This document shows, in pieces, positions 1 to 5,942 of a stretch of DNA of 12,067 nt. The notes under the pieces were generated by a model, which saw nothing but the letters and a program-made list of their open reading frames with translations, was not told the origin of the DNA and ran no database searches. The translations under genes were made by a program, and so were the position numbers. The first letter of the stretch is position 1. Every line of letters starts with the position of its first letter. Origin of the DNA: Flavobacterium psychrophilum (GTDB lineage Bacteria > Bacteroidota > Bacteroidia > Flavobacteriales > Flavobacteriaceae). The stretch covers positions 1 to 12,067 of the forward strand of contig QFQM01000132.1 of the NCBI GenBank assembly GCA_003243255.1, given 5' to 3'.

Positions 1-33
1 TGGATAGCGACACGGCCTTAACTGAGGTTTCCC

Positions 34-285
34 ATGAAAAAAGGTATTCACCCGGAAAATTACAGATTAGTTGCTTTTAAAGACATGTCTAACGACGAAG
101 TTTTTATCACTAAATCTACTGCTGACACAAAAGAAACAATCACTCACGAAGGTGTTGAATATCCTGTAGTGAAAATGGAGATCTCAAGAACTTCTCACCC
201 TTTTTACACTGGTAAATCTAAACTTATCGATACTGCTGGTCGTATCGACAAATTCAAAACTAAATATGCTAAATTCAACAAATAA
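34..285 (+). CDS. rpmE2: 50S ribosomal protein L31 type B
   Basis: Structural protein of the large ribosomal subunit, found at the central protuberance and intersubunit bridge. The 83 residues begin [15 protein letters not shown] and include the family's [14 protein letters not shown] stretch (here [12 protein letters not shown], about residues 51-62) and a basic C-terminus. There is no cysteine at all, so this is the zinc-free (type B, C-) form rather than the CxxC zinc-binding L31. In many bacteria the zinc-free form replaces the zinc form under zinc limitation; in Bacteroidota it is often the housekeeping copy, so zinc control should not be assumed. The ATG at 34 gives the expected N-terminus. 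No clear Shine-Dalgarno precedes it, and only 33 bases of upstream DNA are present, so its promoter is outside the window. It is monocistronic on this evidence, with a strong terminator 22 bases after the stop. Confidence 0.96.
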   Translation: MKKGIHPENYRLVAFKDMSNDEVFITKSTADTKETITHEGVEYPVVKMEISRTSHPFYTGKSKLIDTAGRIDKFKTKYAKFNK

Positions 286-307
286 TAGTTGGATTTCAAT
301 CATACAG

Positions 308-336
308 AAAAGCCTCCCAATCGGGAGGCTTTTTTT
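308..336 (+). terminator. Intrinsic terminator after rpmE2
   Basis: AGCCTCCC (311-318) pairs perfectly with GGGAGGCT (323-330) around an AATC loop. The arms extend through three A-T pairs (308-310 with 331-333), and a run of T follows to 336. This is a textbook rho-independent terminator for rpmE2. Confidence 0.93.
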
Positions 337-400
337 ATGGCTTCATCAAAGGAGAAGAATTAGCTTCATTTTCCTGTTTAGAGTAATAATTATAGAGATC

Positions 401-441
401 GGGTGTTCCCCTCTCCTTTGGAGAGGGGCTAGGGGTGAGGC
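401..441. repeat. GC-rich palindromic intergenic element
   Basis: CCCCTCTCC (408-416) and GGAGAGGGG (420-428) form a 9-bp hairpin with a TTT loop, followed by CTAGGGGTGAGG. It stands out from the AT-rich spacer. From memory, very similar CCCCTCTCC-TTT-GGAGAGGGG-x-AGGGG-GAGG elements are scattered through intergenic DNA of many Bacteroidota genomes. It is neither a terminator (no T-run) nor coding. Its dispersed nature cannot be tested within this window. Confidence 0.6.
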
Positions 442-502
442 CAAAAAGCAATAAGGTGCTAATTTTTGAAATTACTGTAATTCGTGCCTAAATACATTTC
501 GA

Positions 503-526
503 AACTTTGTAACTTTGAGACTTTGT
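503..526 (+). promoter_or_regulatory. Candidate promoter within three tandem octamers, upstream of the glmU-like gene
   Basis: Three octamers stand in tandem: AACTTTGT (503-510), AACTTTGA (511-518) and GACTTTGT (519-526). The middle boundary creates TAACTTTG (510-517), a perfect match to the Bacteroidota -7 consensus TAnnTTTG, 28 bases before the ATG at 546. No TTG lies at the expected 17-23 bp upstream, so the -33 box is missing or weak. The palindrome TTTCGAAA (497-504) overlaps the first octamer. Confidence 0.4.
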
Positions 527-545
527 AAACCGACAATCTATCACG

Positions 546-1724
546 ATGAATTATATCCTTTTTGACGGAACTGTGCGCAATGCCCTGCTTCCATTTACCT
601 ATACACGCCCTGTAGCTGATATTCGCGTAGGGATTCTTACCATTCGCGAAAAATGGGAAAAATACCTTGGCTATACTACCACAACACTTACAGAGGAGTA
701 TCTTATGGAGAAGTTTCCAATGGTAGAAATGGAAGAGAATGTAATGATAAACGCTTCTTTCCTGCCTAACGAGGTGTTAGCTGAGATGGTTATGGCACTG
801 GAGCCTAACCAGGCGATCTTTAAAGGAGATGATGTAATTGCTTTTTATACTAATGATACTCAGGAAGAGGTGGATTTTGACACCTATGATGTTATTGAAT
901 TTACTGAAGACTGCCTTACGATAGAGAATCCGTGGGACATTTTCCAAAAGAATGATGCTGCTATCCGTGAGGATTTTGAATTACTGACGGAAGGACGCAA
1001 TTCTCAGCCTATACCATCAAGTGTTAACGTGATTGCTGCCGAAAATATCTTCATTGAAGAAGGGGCAAAGCTTGAATTCGTAACGCTAAATGCTTCTACA
1101 GGTCCTATATATATAGGTAAGAATTCTGAGATAATGGAAAATTCTGTTATCCGTGGGCCATTTGCGCTTTGCGAAGAAGCCCAGGTAAAACTGGCAACCA
1201 AAGTGTATGGTGCGACTACTGTTGGCCCTCACAGCAGGATAGGCGGTGAGGTAAGCAATTCGGTACTGTTTGGTTATTCTAACAAAGGGCATGACGGTTT
1301 CCTTGGTAATTCTGTGCTTGGCGAATGGTGTAACCTTGGTGCCGACACCAATAATTCTAACCTTAAGAATAACTACGAAGAAGTTAAACTATGGAGTTAC
1401 GAAAAAGAAGGTTTCGTTAAAACCGGACTTCAGTTCTGCGGACTGATGATGGGTGATCATAGCAAATCAGGTATAAACACCATGTTCAATACCGGTACGG
1501 TTGTAGGGGTTAGCGCTAATATTTTTGGCAGTGGTTTCCCGCGTAATTTTGTACCAAGCTTCTCTTGGGGAGGTGCGTCAGGATTTACAACCTACGTTAC
1601 TAAAAAAGCTTTTGAAACCGCTAAAATTGTAATGTCACGCCGTAAGGTTGAGTTTACCGAACATGATGCTGCTATTTTAGAGCATGTGTTTGAGGAAAGC
1701 AAAAGATGGAGGAAAGAGGATTAA
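546..1724 (+). CDS. GlmU-like sugar nucleotidyltransferase / left-handed beta-helix protein (Bacteroidota type)
   Basis: Putative cytoplasmic enzyme of UDP-GlcNAc supply (glucosamine-1-phosphate acetylation and/or uridylylation), feeding peptidoglycan and surface polysaccharides. The 392 residues match what I recall as the alternative bacteroidal GlmU family (TIGR03991-type). The N-terminus carries the signature LFDGTVRNALLPFTYTRPVADI (about residues 5-26) followed by RVGILTIREKW (27-37), a divergent nucleotidyltransferase domain. Residues about 160-330 are hexapeptide repeats of a left-handed beta-helix, including GPIYIGKNSEI (186-196) and the conserved KGHDGFLGNSVLGEWCNLGA block (247-266). 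The canonical GlmU N-terminal loop LAAGxGTRM is absent, so substrate and even activity are inferred. The ATG at 546 fits the family N-terminus. A thermonuclease-like gene follows after 25 bases and may be co-transcribed. Confidence 0.88.
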   Translation: MNYILFDGTVRNALLPFTYTRPVADIRVGILTIREKWEKYLGYTTTTLTEEYLMEKFPMVEMEENVMINASFLPNEVLAEMVMALEPNQAIFKGDDVIAFYTNDTQEEVDFDTYDVIEFTEDCLTIENPWDIFQKNDAAIREDFELLTEGRNSQPIPSSVNVIAAENIFIEEGAKLEFVTLNASTGPIYIGKNSEIMENSVIRGPFALCEEAQVKLATKVYGATTVGPHSRIGGEVSNSVLFGYSNKGHDGFLGNSVLGEWCNLGADTNNSNLKNNYEEVKLWSYEKEGFVKTGLQFCGLMMGDHSKSGINTMFNTGTVVGVSANIFGSGFPRNFVPSFSWGGASGFTTYVTKKAFETAKIVMSRRKVEFTEHDAAILEHVFEESKRWRKED

Positions 1725-1749
1725 TCTGGTAATACGGTAATTTGTTGAT

Positions 1750-2334
1750 TTGAAATCGCATAAATCAAAATCAAAATATACTATAGGAAGCCTGCTGTTA
1801 TTGCTGGCTTTCTTATTTTATGTAGGCTGTAATCCTGATAGAAAACAGGACAGGCAAAAACCAAAACAAGATAAGGTTGAAAGTCATTCCGTTACTGATA
1901 GTCTGACAGTTTTTGAAGGTAAAGTAACCGGAATTAAAGACGGTGATACTTTTGAGGTATTGCGTGACGGCAAACCTGAGCGTGTACGTCTCGTGGATAT
2001 TGATTCACCTGAAAGTCAACAAGCCTTTGGTAAGGCGGCTAAAAAATACGCGTCTGATTTATGCTTTGGAAAAACAGTAAGGGTAGAGCCTAAAAAGAAA
2101 AGAGATAGGTACGGACGTATATTGGGAACTATATATGTAGATGATACGCTGGATGTAAACGCAGCAATGATAAAAGCAGGTTATGCATGGCGATACAAAT
2201 ATTCCCGCAACAAAGATTATGGTGCTTATGAAAAGGAAGCCCGCAAATCACGATTTGGTTTATGGGCAGATGAGAACCCTATAAATCCGTGGCAATGGAG
2301 AAAAGAACAAAAGCAACGACATACGAATTATTAA
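1750..2334 (+). CDS. Thermonuclease-family (SNase-like) lipoprotein
   Basis: Predicted exported, membrane-anchored nuclease of the staphylococcal nuclease family, which hydrolyses DNA and RNA with Ca2+. The start must be TTG at 1750: an in-frame TAA lies at 1738-1740 and the next in-frame ATG is deep inside the nuclease domain. The TTG start leaves a complete lipoprotein signal: basic residues 1-9, hydrophobic 11-26, lipobox YVGC with Cys27. A charged linker (28-53) leads to the SNase domain at about 55-185. Family residues are present: DGDT (64-67), Arg80, Asp85 and Glu88 in RLVDIDSPE (80-88), and Arg123 in DRYGR (119-123), corresponding to Asp21, Arg35, Asp40, Glu43 and Arg87 of the staphylococcal enzyme. 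All catalytic positions are kept, so it should be active. It ends just before a bidirectional terminator. Confidence 0.9.
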   Translation: MKSHKSKSKYTIGSLLLLLAFLFYVGCNPDRKQDRQKPKQDKVESHSVTDSLTVFEGKVTGIKDGDTFEVLRDGKPERVRLVDIDSPESQQAFGKAAKKYASDLCFGKTVRVEPKKKRDRYGRILGTIYVDDTLDVNAAMIKAGYAWRYKYSRNKDYGAYEKEARKSRFGLWADENPINPWQWRKEQKQRHTNY

Positions 2335-2340
2335 TAAACA

Positions 2341-2364
2341 AAAGAGGAGCATTTGCTCCTCTTT
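2341..2364. terminator. Bidirectional terminator between convergent genes
   Basis: AAAGAGGAGC (2341-2350) pairs perfectly with GCTCCTCTTT (2355-2364) around an ATTT loop. It lies in the 33-base gap between the thermonuclease stop (2334) and the convergent PepSY-like stop (2368). T-rich arms on both strands suit termination of both genes. Confidence 0.85.
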
Positions 2365-2367
2365 GTG

Positions 2368-2805
2368 TTAGTCGTCTATTCTCAGGAATTTACCTGCTGT
2401 GTCAAATTCCAGTTCGGTTCCGTTTGAAAGTTCAATATCATAACCGGCAATCTTTTTATCTATCTGAACAACATTCTGTCCCTTAAAGTTAGTAGCAACA
2501 TAGCTATTGATGGCTTTCGGTATTACTGATGCCGGTATACCATTACGGTTTTCAATTTCATCCCAGTTGCCTTTGGCATCAAAATTAATCCGTACACCGT
2601 TGGAAAGCGTTGCGTCATAATCGGTATCAAACATTTCCTTGTCCAGTTTGGCAGATGTTACGGTAGCTCCTTTAAAGTTTTGTTTAATGAAGTTTTGTGC
2701 TGTAGTGGGTAACTGTGCAGCAGTAATCTTTTTTTCCTGGGCAAATGATAGGGATGTTATGCTTACTGATATTAAGGTAAGTAAGATTGTAAATCGTTTT
2801 TTCAT
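2368..2805 (-). CDS. PepSY-like exported protein, tandem paralogue 2
   Basis: A 145-residue secreted or periplasmic protein of the PepSY-like (DUF2874-type) family, of unknown biochemical function. It has an N-terminal signal peptide (KKR, hydrophobic 5-20, likely cleavage after SLSFA at residue 22) and two related domains. Each has the order LP..., a helix ending in NF-K/G, a T/GYD-beta strand, LSNG, then a FD..GK/N.. strand: about 32-88 (NFKGATV, DTDYDATLSNG, INFDAKGN) and 93-145 (NFKGQNV, AGYDIELSNG, LEFDTAGKFLRIDD). Its C-terminus is nearly identical to that of the next gene upstream (3322-2879), so the pair arose by tandem duplication. The 73-base gap holds no copy of the 20-bp operator seen elsewhere and only a poor -7 match (TAATTTTA), so read-through from its paralogue is likely. 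A ligand or partner role near the neighbouring kinase is inference. Confidence 0.85.
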   Translation of the reverse strand: MKKRFTILLTLISVSITSLSFAQEKKITAAQLPTTAQNFIKQNFKGATVTSAKLDKEMFDTDYDATLSNGVRINFDAKGNWDEIENRNGIPASVIPKAINSYVATNFKGQNVVQIDKKIAGYDIELSNGTELEFDTAGKFLRIDD

Positions 2806-2878
2806 GATAGATAGTTCCTTGTTAGAACATAAAATTAATCAATTATTCTGTTAAGTATTTCAAAACAAAAACCTTGCC

Positions 2879-3322
2879 TTAGTCATCTATTCTTAAAAAT
2901 TTGCCATTGTTATCAAATTCCAGTTCCAGATCATTCATAAACTCTAATTTATAGCCCCAGCGTTCTTTTTCAAATTTTTCTACCTGTTGTCCTTTGTAGT
3001 TGGCAGCAATGTAAGATGCTATTGGAGCAGGTAATATGCTTGCAGGCAATGCAGTTTTGTTGCCATCAGCTTCATCAAAATTTCCTTTTCCGTCAAATTC
3101 TATTTCTGCTCCACCTGTAAGGACTACTTTATAGTCGGTTTCCATAAGGTCTTTATCTTCTATAATGTAAGACGGTGCCTGATTAGGGAAATGCTTGCCC
3201 AGATACGTTTGTGCCGGAGCGGGCAGTTGTTTAATTGTAATGTTACGCTTTTGTGCACATGCCGATATAGTAAATAATAAGGTAAGTACAAGCGCCGGTA
3301 ATAAGCTGAATTTCGTTTTCAT
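2879..3322 (-). CDS. PepSY-like exported protein, tandem paralogue 1
   Basis: A 147-residue exported protein of the PepSY-like family. The signal segment (1-23) ends TISACAQ. ISAC fits a lipobox with Cys22, so it may be a lipoprotein, but cleavage after the second Ala by signal peptidase I cannot be excluded. Two repeated domains follow, about 33-87 (LPAPAQTYLGKHF..., ETDYKVVL, IEFDGKGNFDEAD) and 95-147 (LPAPIASYIAANYKG..., WGYKLEF, LEFDNNGKFLRIDD). The two halves share the LPAP-A-x-Y start and EFD-GK/N-F end, showing internal duplication. The gene follows the histidine kinase after 70 bases. That gap holds its own 20-bp direct-repeat operator and a perfect -7 box, so it is likely the regulated output of the two-component system. 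Both downstream PepSY genes share CTATC immediately before their ATG. Confidence 0.86.
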   Translation of the reverse strand: MKTKFSLLPALVLTLLFTISACAQKRNITIKQLPAPAQTYLGKHFPNQAPSYIIEDKDLMETDYKVVLTGGAEIEFDGKGNFDEADGNKTALPASILPAPIASYIAANYKGQQVEKFEKERWGYKLEFMNDLELEFDNNGKFLRIDD

Positions 3323-3348
3323 GATAGGTATGTTTTAAATTTCTTATA

Positions 3349-3356
3349 CAAACCTA
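3349..3356 (-). promoter_or_regulatory. -7 box TAGGTTTG of PepSY-like paralogue 1
   Basis: A perfect TAnnTTTG on the minus strand. A TTG at 3376-3374 lies 17 bp upstream, within the 17-23 bp spacing described for Flavobacterium promoters. That TTG is inside the 20-bp direct-repeat element, so a bound regulator would sit over the -33 region, as PhoB-type activators do. The ATG at 3322 is 26 bases downstream. Confidence 0.65.
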
Positions 3357-3363
3357 TCACCTG

Positions 3364-3383
3364 AATCTGGAAACAATTGGGAA
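3364..3383 (-). promoter_or_regulatory. Candidate OmpR-type operator, copy 2
   Basis: The minus strand reads TTCCCAATTGTTTCCAGATT: half-sites TTCCCAATT and TTCCAGATT start 11 bp apart (7/9 identical). It matches the element at 5403-5422 at 17 of 20 positions. It lies between the kinase stop (3393) and the paralogue 1 start (3322), ending 7 bp before the -7 box. The 11-bp period of direct half-sites is typical for OmpR/PhoB-family regulators. Binding by the neighbouring regulator is inferred. Confidence 0.6.
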
Positions 3384-3392
3384 AATTAAAAA

Positions 3393-4673
3393 TTAACTTT
3401 CTTTTACAGGAAAGGTTATGGTAAACGTATGCAGTCCGTTAAAGCTGTAATCGGCTTTAAGCCTGTAATTGGTAAGGATCGAATTTACGATAGAAAGCCC
3501 CAGACCGGTTGACTGTTCATTGGTAATATCTCTGTAAAACCTTCTGAAAACAGCATCTTTATCAAGTGCTGTTTCACGGCCTGTATTACTTATCGTAAAG
3601 CTGTCGGGACTTATTATGATCTTTACCTTTCCTCCGTTATGGTTGTGTACTATAGCATTTTTAAGCAGATTACTAATCAGTGTTACCGCAAGCCCTTTGT
3701 TCATGTTAAACATAAGCTCTTGTTTTGCGTCAACGCTTAGGGTAATATTTTTGTAATCGGCAAGATCCTGAAAATCTTCAGCCAGTTGTTCGGTAAGCTG
3801 GTTAAAGTTTACAGCTTCTTCATCGGCATACTGCCTGTTTTCTATCTTAGACAGCATCAGGAGTGATTTATTCAGGCGCACCAGCCTGTTGAGTGTGTCA
3901 CTAACACGCCCGATTTCCATCATTTGTTCTTCTGAAAGTTCATTCTTTTCTACGAACAGTTCAAGTTTGTTGAGGCTTATGGCTAATGGTGTCTGTAATT
4001 CGTGCGATGCATTTTCGATAAAATGTTTCTGGCTGGCATAAATCGCCTCGTTGCGCTTAAGCAGGTCTTCCAGTTCGACTCCCAGGGTTTTGAATTCCGC
4101 GATGGGTGAGTGAGGTGCTGTAAACGAATTTCCGGTACCTAATCTGAAGTTTTTAAGTCCGTTGAGCATTTCATAAAATGATTTCCACGCCTTTCTTAAT
4201 ATAACATGGTTTATTAGCGCAATGCTTATAACCAGCATTATATATAACGCAACAAGTGCAGTAAGGAGGTCTTCAAGTAATTCGTCTTCTTCCACCATAG
4301 AAGCCCTGATTGTAAGTTTGTACGGATTTCCGTTCTTGTCGTTAAAAACGGTTTCCAGCAGACGTACGGGTTCATTGTCATCATCATATTCCATAAACTC
4401 GAATGTGCTGATGAACTTATCAGAGAAGTCATAAAGCTGCCCTTTTGCAAGAGGTGTTACTTTATATTGATTTATACCAAATTCCCTTGCTTCAAGGACC
4501 TTCTCATTGGCATATGCCTCACGGATTATGAGTATTTTGGAATTTTTAAGGCCGTCGTCTATATTGTCATACACTTCATCTAATATAACAGCATAAAAAA
4601 GCCCTGCCCAGATAGCAATGACGCCTAAAAGGGCAATAATCAGATAGCGGAGTGTATAATTACGTAACTTCAT
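3393..4673 (-). CDS. Sensor histidine kinase, partner of the adjacent OmpR-type regulator
   Basis: A 426-residue inner-membrane kinase that autophosphorylates on histidine and passes the phosphate to the adjacent regulator. Order: TM1 at about 10-32, a periplasmic sensor of about 100 residues (33-136, acidic, with EYDDDNEP), TM2 at about 137-158, a HAMP-like linker (160-210), HisKA with the H-box FIENASHELQTPLA (phosphoacceptor His224), and HATPase_c with N-box NLLKNAIVHN (Asn335, Asn339) and G2 box STGLGLSIV (388-396). The G1 box reads ISNTG (361-365): the usual ATP-binding Asp is Asn, a variant I recall as common in Bacteroidota kinases, so activity is still expected. The start overlaps the regulator stop by one base (TGATG), showing translational coupling. 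The signal sensed is unknown, but the flanking genes for exported PepSY-like proteins suggest an envelope cue. Confidence 0.95.
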   Translation of the reverse strand: MKLRNYTLRYLIIALLGVIAIWAGLFYAVILDEVYDNIDDGLKNSKILIIREAYANEKVLEAREFGINQYKVTPLAKGQLYDFSDKFISTFEFMEYDDDNEPVRLLETVFNDKNGNPYKLTIRASMVEEDELLEDLLTALVALYIMLVISIALINHVILRKAWKSFYEMLNGLKNFRLGTGNSFTAPHSPIAEFKTLGVELEDLLKRNEAIYASQKHFIENASHELQTPLAISLNKLELFVEKNELSEEQMMEIGRVSDTLNRLVRLNKSLLMLSKIENRQYADEEAVNFNQLTEQLAEDFQDLADYKNITLSVDAKQELMFNMNKGLAVTLISNLLKNAIVHNHNGGKVKIIISPDSFTISNTGRETALDKDAVFRRFYRDITNEQSTGLGLSIVNSILTNYRLKADYSFNGLHTFTITFPVKES

Positions 4674-5344
4674 CAGCTCATTTTATATCCCATACCGTAT
4701 ACAGCCTGAATATCGGCTTCAGCATTGGCATCTTTAAGTTTTTTGCGAAGGTTTTTGATTTGTGAATATACAAAATCCAGATTATCGGCCTGATCGATAT
4801 AATCTCCCCAAACTGCTTCAGCTAAAGCCGTTTTGTTGATCAGCCTGTTAGGATTGATCATAAAATAATATAAAAGGTCGAATTCCTTTCGGTTGAGTGT
4901 AAGTTCGCTACCATTTATATGAACCGTTCGTAGCTCGGGAGAAAGTTTAAGGTTATTCCATGTTATGGCGGTATCACCATCGTGGTTTTTCCTACGAATG
5001 GCAGATTTAATCCGGGCATGAAGTTCGGCAAGATGAAAAGGTTTGGCAAGATAATCGTCGGCGCCAAGGTCCAGTCCGGCAACTTTATCGTCTACGGCAT
5101 CTTTTGCAGAGATGATGATAACAGCTTCCTTTTTTTTGAGTGCTTTTAATTCGCGAACCAAATCGAGACCGCTGCCATTGGGTAGCATAATGTCTATAAG
5201 CACGCAGTCGTAATCATACGATCCGATTTTATCCATTCCGGAAATAAAATCGTGAGCAGTTTCTACTATGTATTTTTCTTTTTCGAGAGATTCCCTAATT
5301 ACTTCCCTGAGTCCCTGTTCATCTTCTATGATTAGGATTTTCAT
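4673..5344 (-). CDS. OmpR-family response regulator
   Basis: A 223-residue cytoplasmic transcription factor. The receiver domain (1-115) has the acidic pocket Glu7/Asp8, phospho-acceptor Asp51 in LIDIMLPNGSG, Ser79 in the IIISAKD switch position and Lys101 in LAKPF. After a short linker, the winged-helix DNA-binding domain (about 125-223) shows the family pattern LTLNRKEFDLLYYF...VWG...VYSQIKNLRKKL...VYGMGYKM. It is encoded directly before its kinase with a 1-nt overlap. Upstream lie a perfect -7 box (5375-5368) and a 20-bp direct repeat (5422-5403) of the 11-bp-period kind such proteins bind, repeated before the PepSY-like gene downstream. I infer autoregulation. A purine run (TAAAGG) 5-10 bases before the ATG may help initiation. 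Confidence 0.95.
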   Translation of the reverse strand: MKILIIEDEQGLREVIRESLEKEKYIVETAHDFISGMDKIGSYDYDCVLIDIMLPNGSGLDLVRELKALKKKEAVIIISAKDAVDDKVAGLDLGADDYLAKPFHLAELHARIKSAIRRKNHDGDTAITWNNLKLSPELRTVHINGSELTLNRKEFDLLYYFMINPNRLINKTALAEAVWGDYIDQADNLDFVYSQIKNLRKKLKDANAEADIQAVYGMGYKMS

Positions 5345-5367
5345 GCCGCCTTTACTTTTTAGTACAT

Positions 5368-5375
5368 CAAATATA
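5368..5375 (-). promoter_or_regulatory. -7 box TATATTTG of the response-regulator operon
   Basis: A perfect TAnnTTTG on the minus strand, 23 bases before the regulator ATG at 5344. No TTG lies 17-23 bp upstream (the nearest, 5391-5389, is only 13 bp away). The weak -33 is consistent with dependence on an activator bound at the direct repeat 27 bp upstream of the box. Confidence 0.6.
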
Positions 5376-5402
5376 CTGATTAGGCAGCCAAGGTAAAATC
5401 AG

Positions 5403-5422
5403 ATTTTGGAAACATTTGGGAA
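5403..5422 (-). promoter_or_regulatory. Candidate OmpR-type operator, copy 1
   Basis: The minus strand reads TTCCCAAATGTTTCCAAAAT: half-sites TTCCCAAAT and TTCCAAAAT start 11 bp apart (8/9 identical). It begins two bases after the stop of the upstream PepSY-like gene and ends 27 bp before the -7 box of the regulator operon. In copy 2 that distance is 7 bp; the 20-bp difference is about two helical turns, so both would face the same side of the DNA. Binding by the encoded regulator is inferred. Confidence 0.6.
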
Positions 5423-5424
5423 TT

Positions 5425-5853
5425 TTAATTTAAGATTGGGCTTCCTTTGGAATCCAGGGCAAAACTAAGGGCGCTACCATTGCTCAATGCCAGTTTGCAT
5501 CGCGATTCAGATCGTTCTATGCGGGTTACAAGAGTGTTGGAAAAATTGTTTTTGAAGTATTCGGCAAAGGTTTTACCTAAAAACTTACACTGAACGGGTT
5601 TTCCCTTACCGTCTATAAGTGTCCATATGCCTTTGTCTGAAAATTTTATCTCAGTATTATCATTAAGCACTATACCATAGGATGTAGTGGTTGCGTCGTA
5701 TACTTTTATTGCATGATGAAGCGGGCTTTTGAAATGAGTAAGAAACGATCTTACCATAGAAGGCAGCTCAGAACGGTAAACTGTTTCTTTTTCCTGACCC
5801 TTTGCAGAAAGCACTGCAATAAACATTACGGCGGCAGATAATAGTGATTTCAT
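5425..5853 (-). CDS. Divergent PepSY-like exported protein upstream of the two-component system
   Basis: A 142-residue exported protein. The signal peptide occupies 1-19 (MKSLLSAAVMFIAVLSAKG, cleavage probably before Gln20). The mature part keeps the two-domain PepSY-like layout in diverged form: ELPSMVRSFLTHF..., SYGIVLNDNTEIKFSDKGIW (about 29-78), then FAEYFKNNFSNT..., CKLALSNGSALSF..SKG (about 94-140). It lacks the FLRIDD ending of the two downstream paralogues and has two cysteines in the mature part (KPVQCKF and SRCKLAL) that could form a disulphide. It is first in the five-gene minus-strand cluster. No terminator separates it from the regulator gene, but an operator and promoter do. Assignment rests on pattern similarity to its neighbours; it could be called hypothetical by a stricter annotator. 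Confidence 0.68.
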   Translation of the reverse strand: MKSLLSAAVMFIAVLSAKGQEKETVYRSELPSMVRSFLTHFKSPLHHAIKVYDATTTSYGIVLNDNTEIKFSDKGIWTLIDGKGKPVQCKFLGKTFAEYFKNNFSNTLVTRIERSESRCKLALSNGSALSFALDSKGSPILN

Positions 5854-5925
5854 ATTTCAGCAATTTTTTGGTTTTCCTAAGTTAGGCAAAAAAAACGCTG
5901 CTTCGACACTTTTATGATTTTTTTA

Positions 5926-5942
5926 AACGCAAAAAATGCGTT
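5926..5942 (-). terminator. Weak hairpin at the end of the solute-binding protein gene
   Basis: AACGCA (5926-5931) pairs with TGCGTT (5937-5942) around five A, overlapping the stop codon at 5943-5941. On the minus strand the stem is followed by TTTAAAAAAA, so the T-run is short. It could terminate or attenuate transcription between the solute-binding protein gene and the PepSY-like gene. Confidence 0.35.

Noticed and set aside
266..454. 62-residue plus-strand ORF after rpmE2
   Set aside because: It starts inside the rpmE2 end, runs through the terminator and the GC-rich palindrome, and has no protein-like pattern.
2806..2878. A third copy of the TTCC direct-repeat operator before PepSY-like paralogue 2
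   Set aside because: Read on both strands; no TTCCCAA or TTTCCA pair at 11-bp spacing is present.
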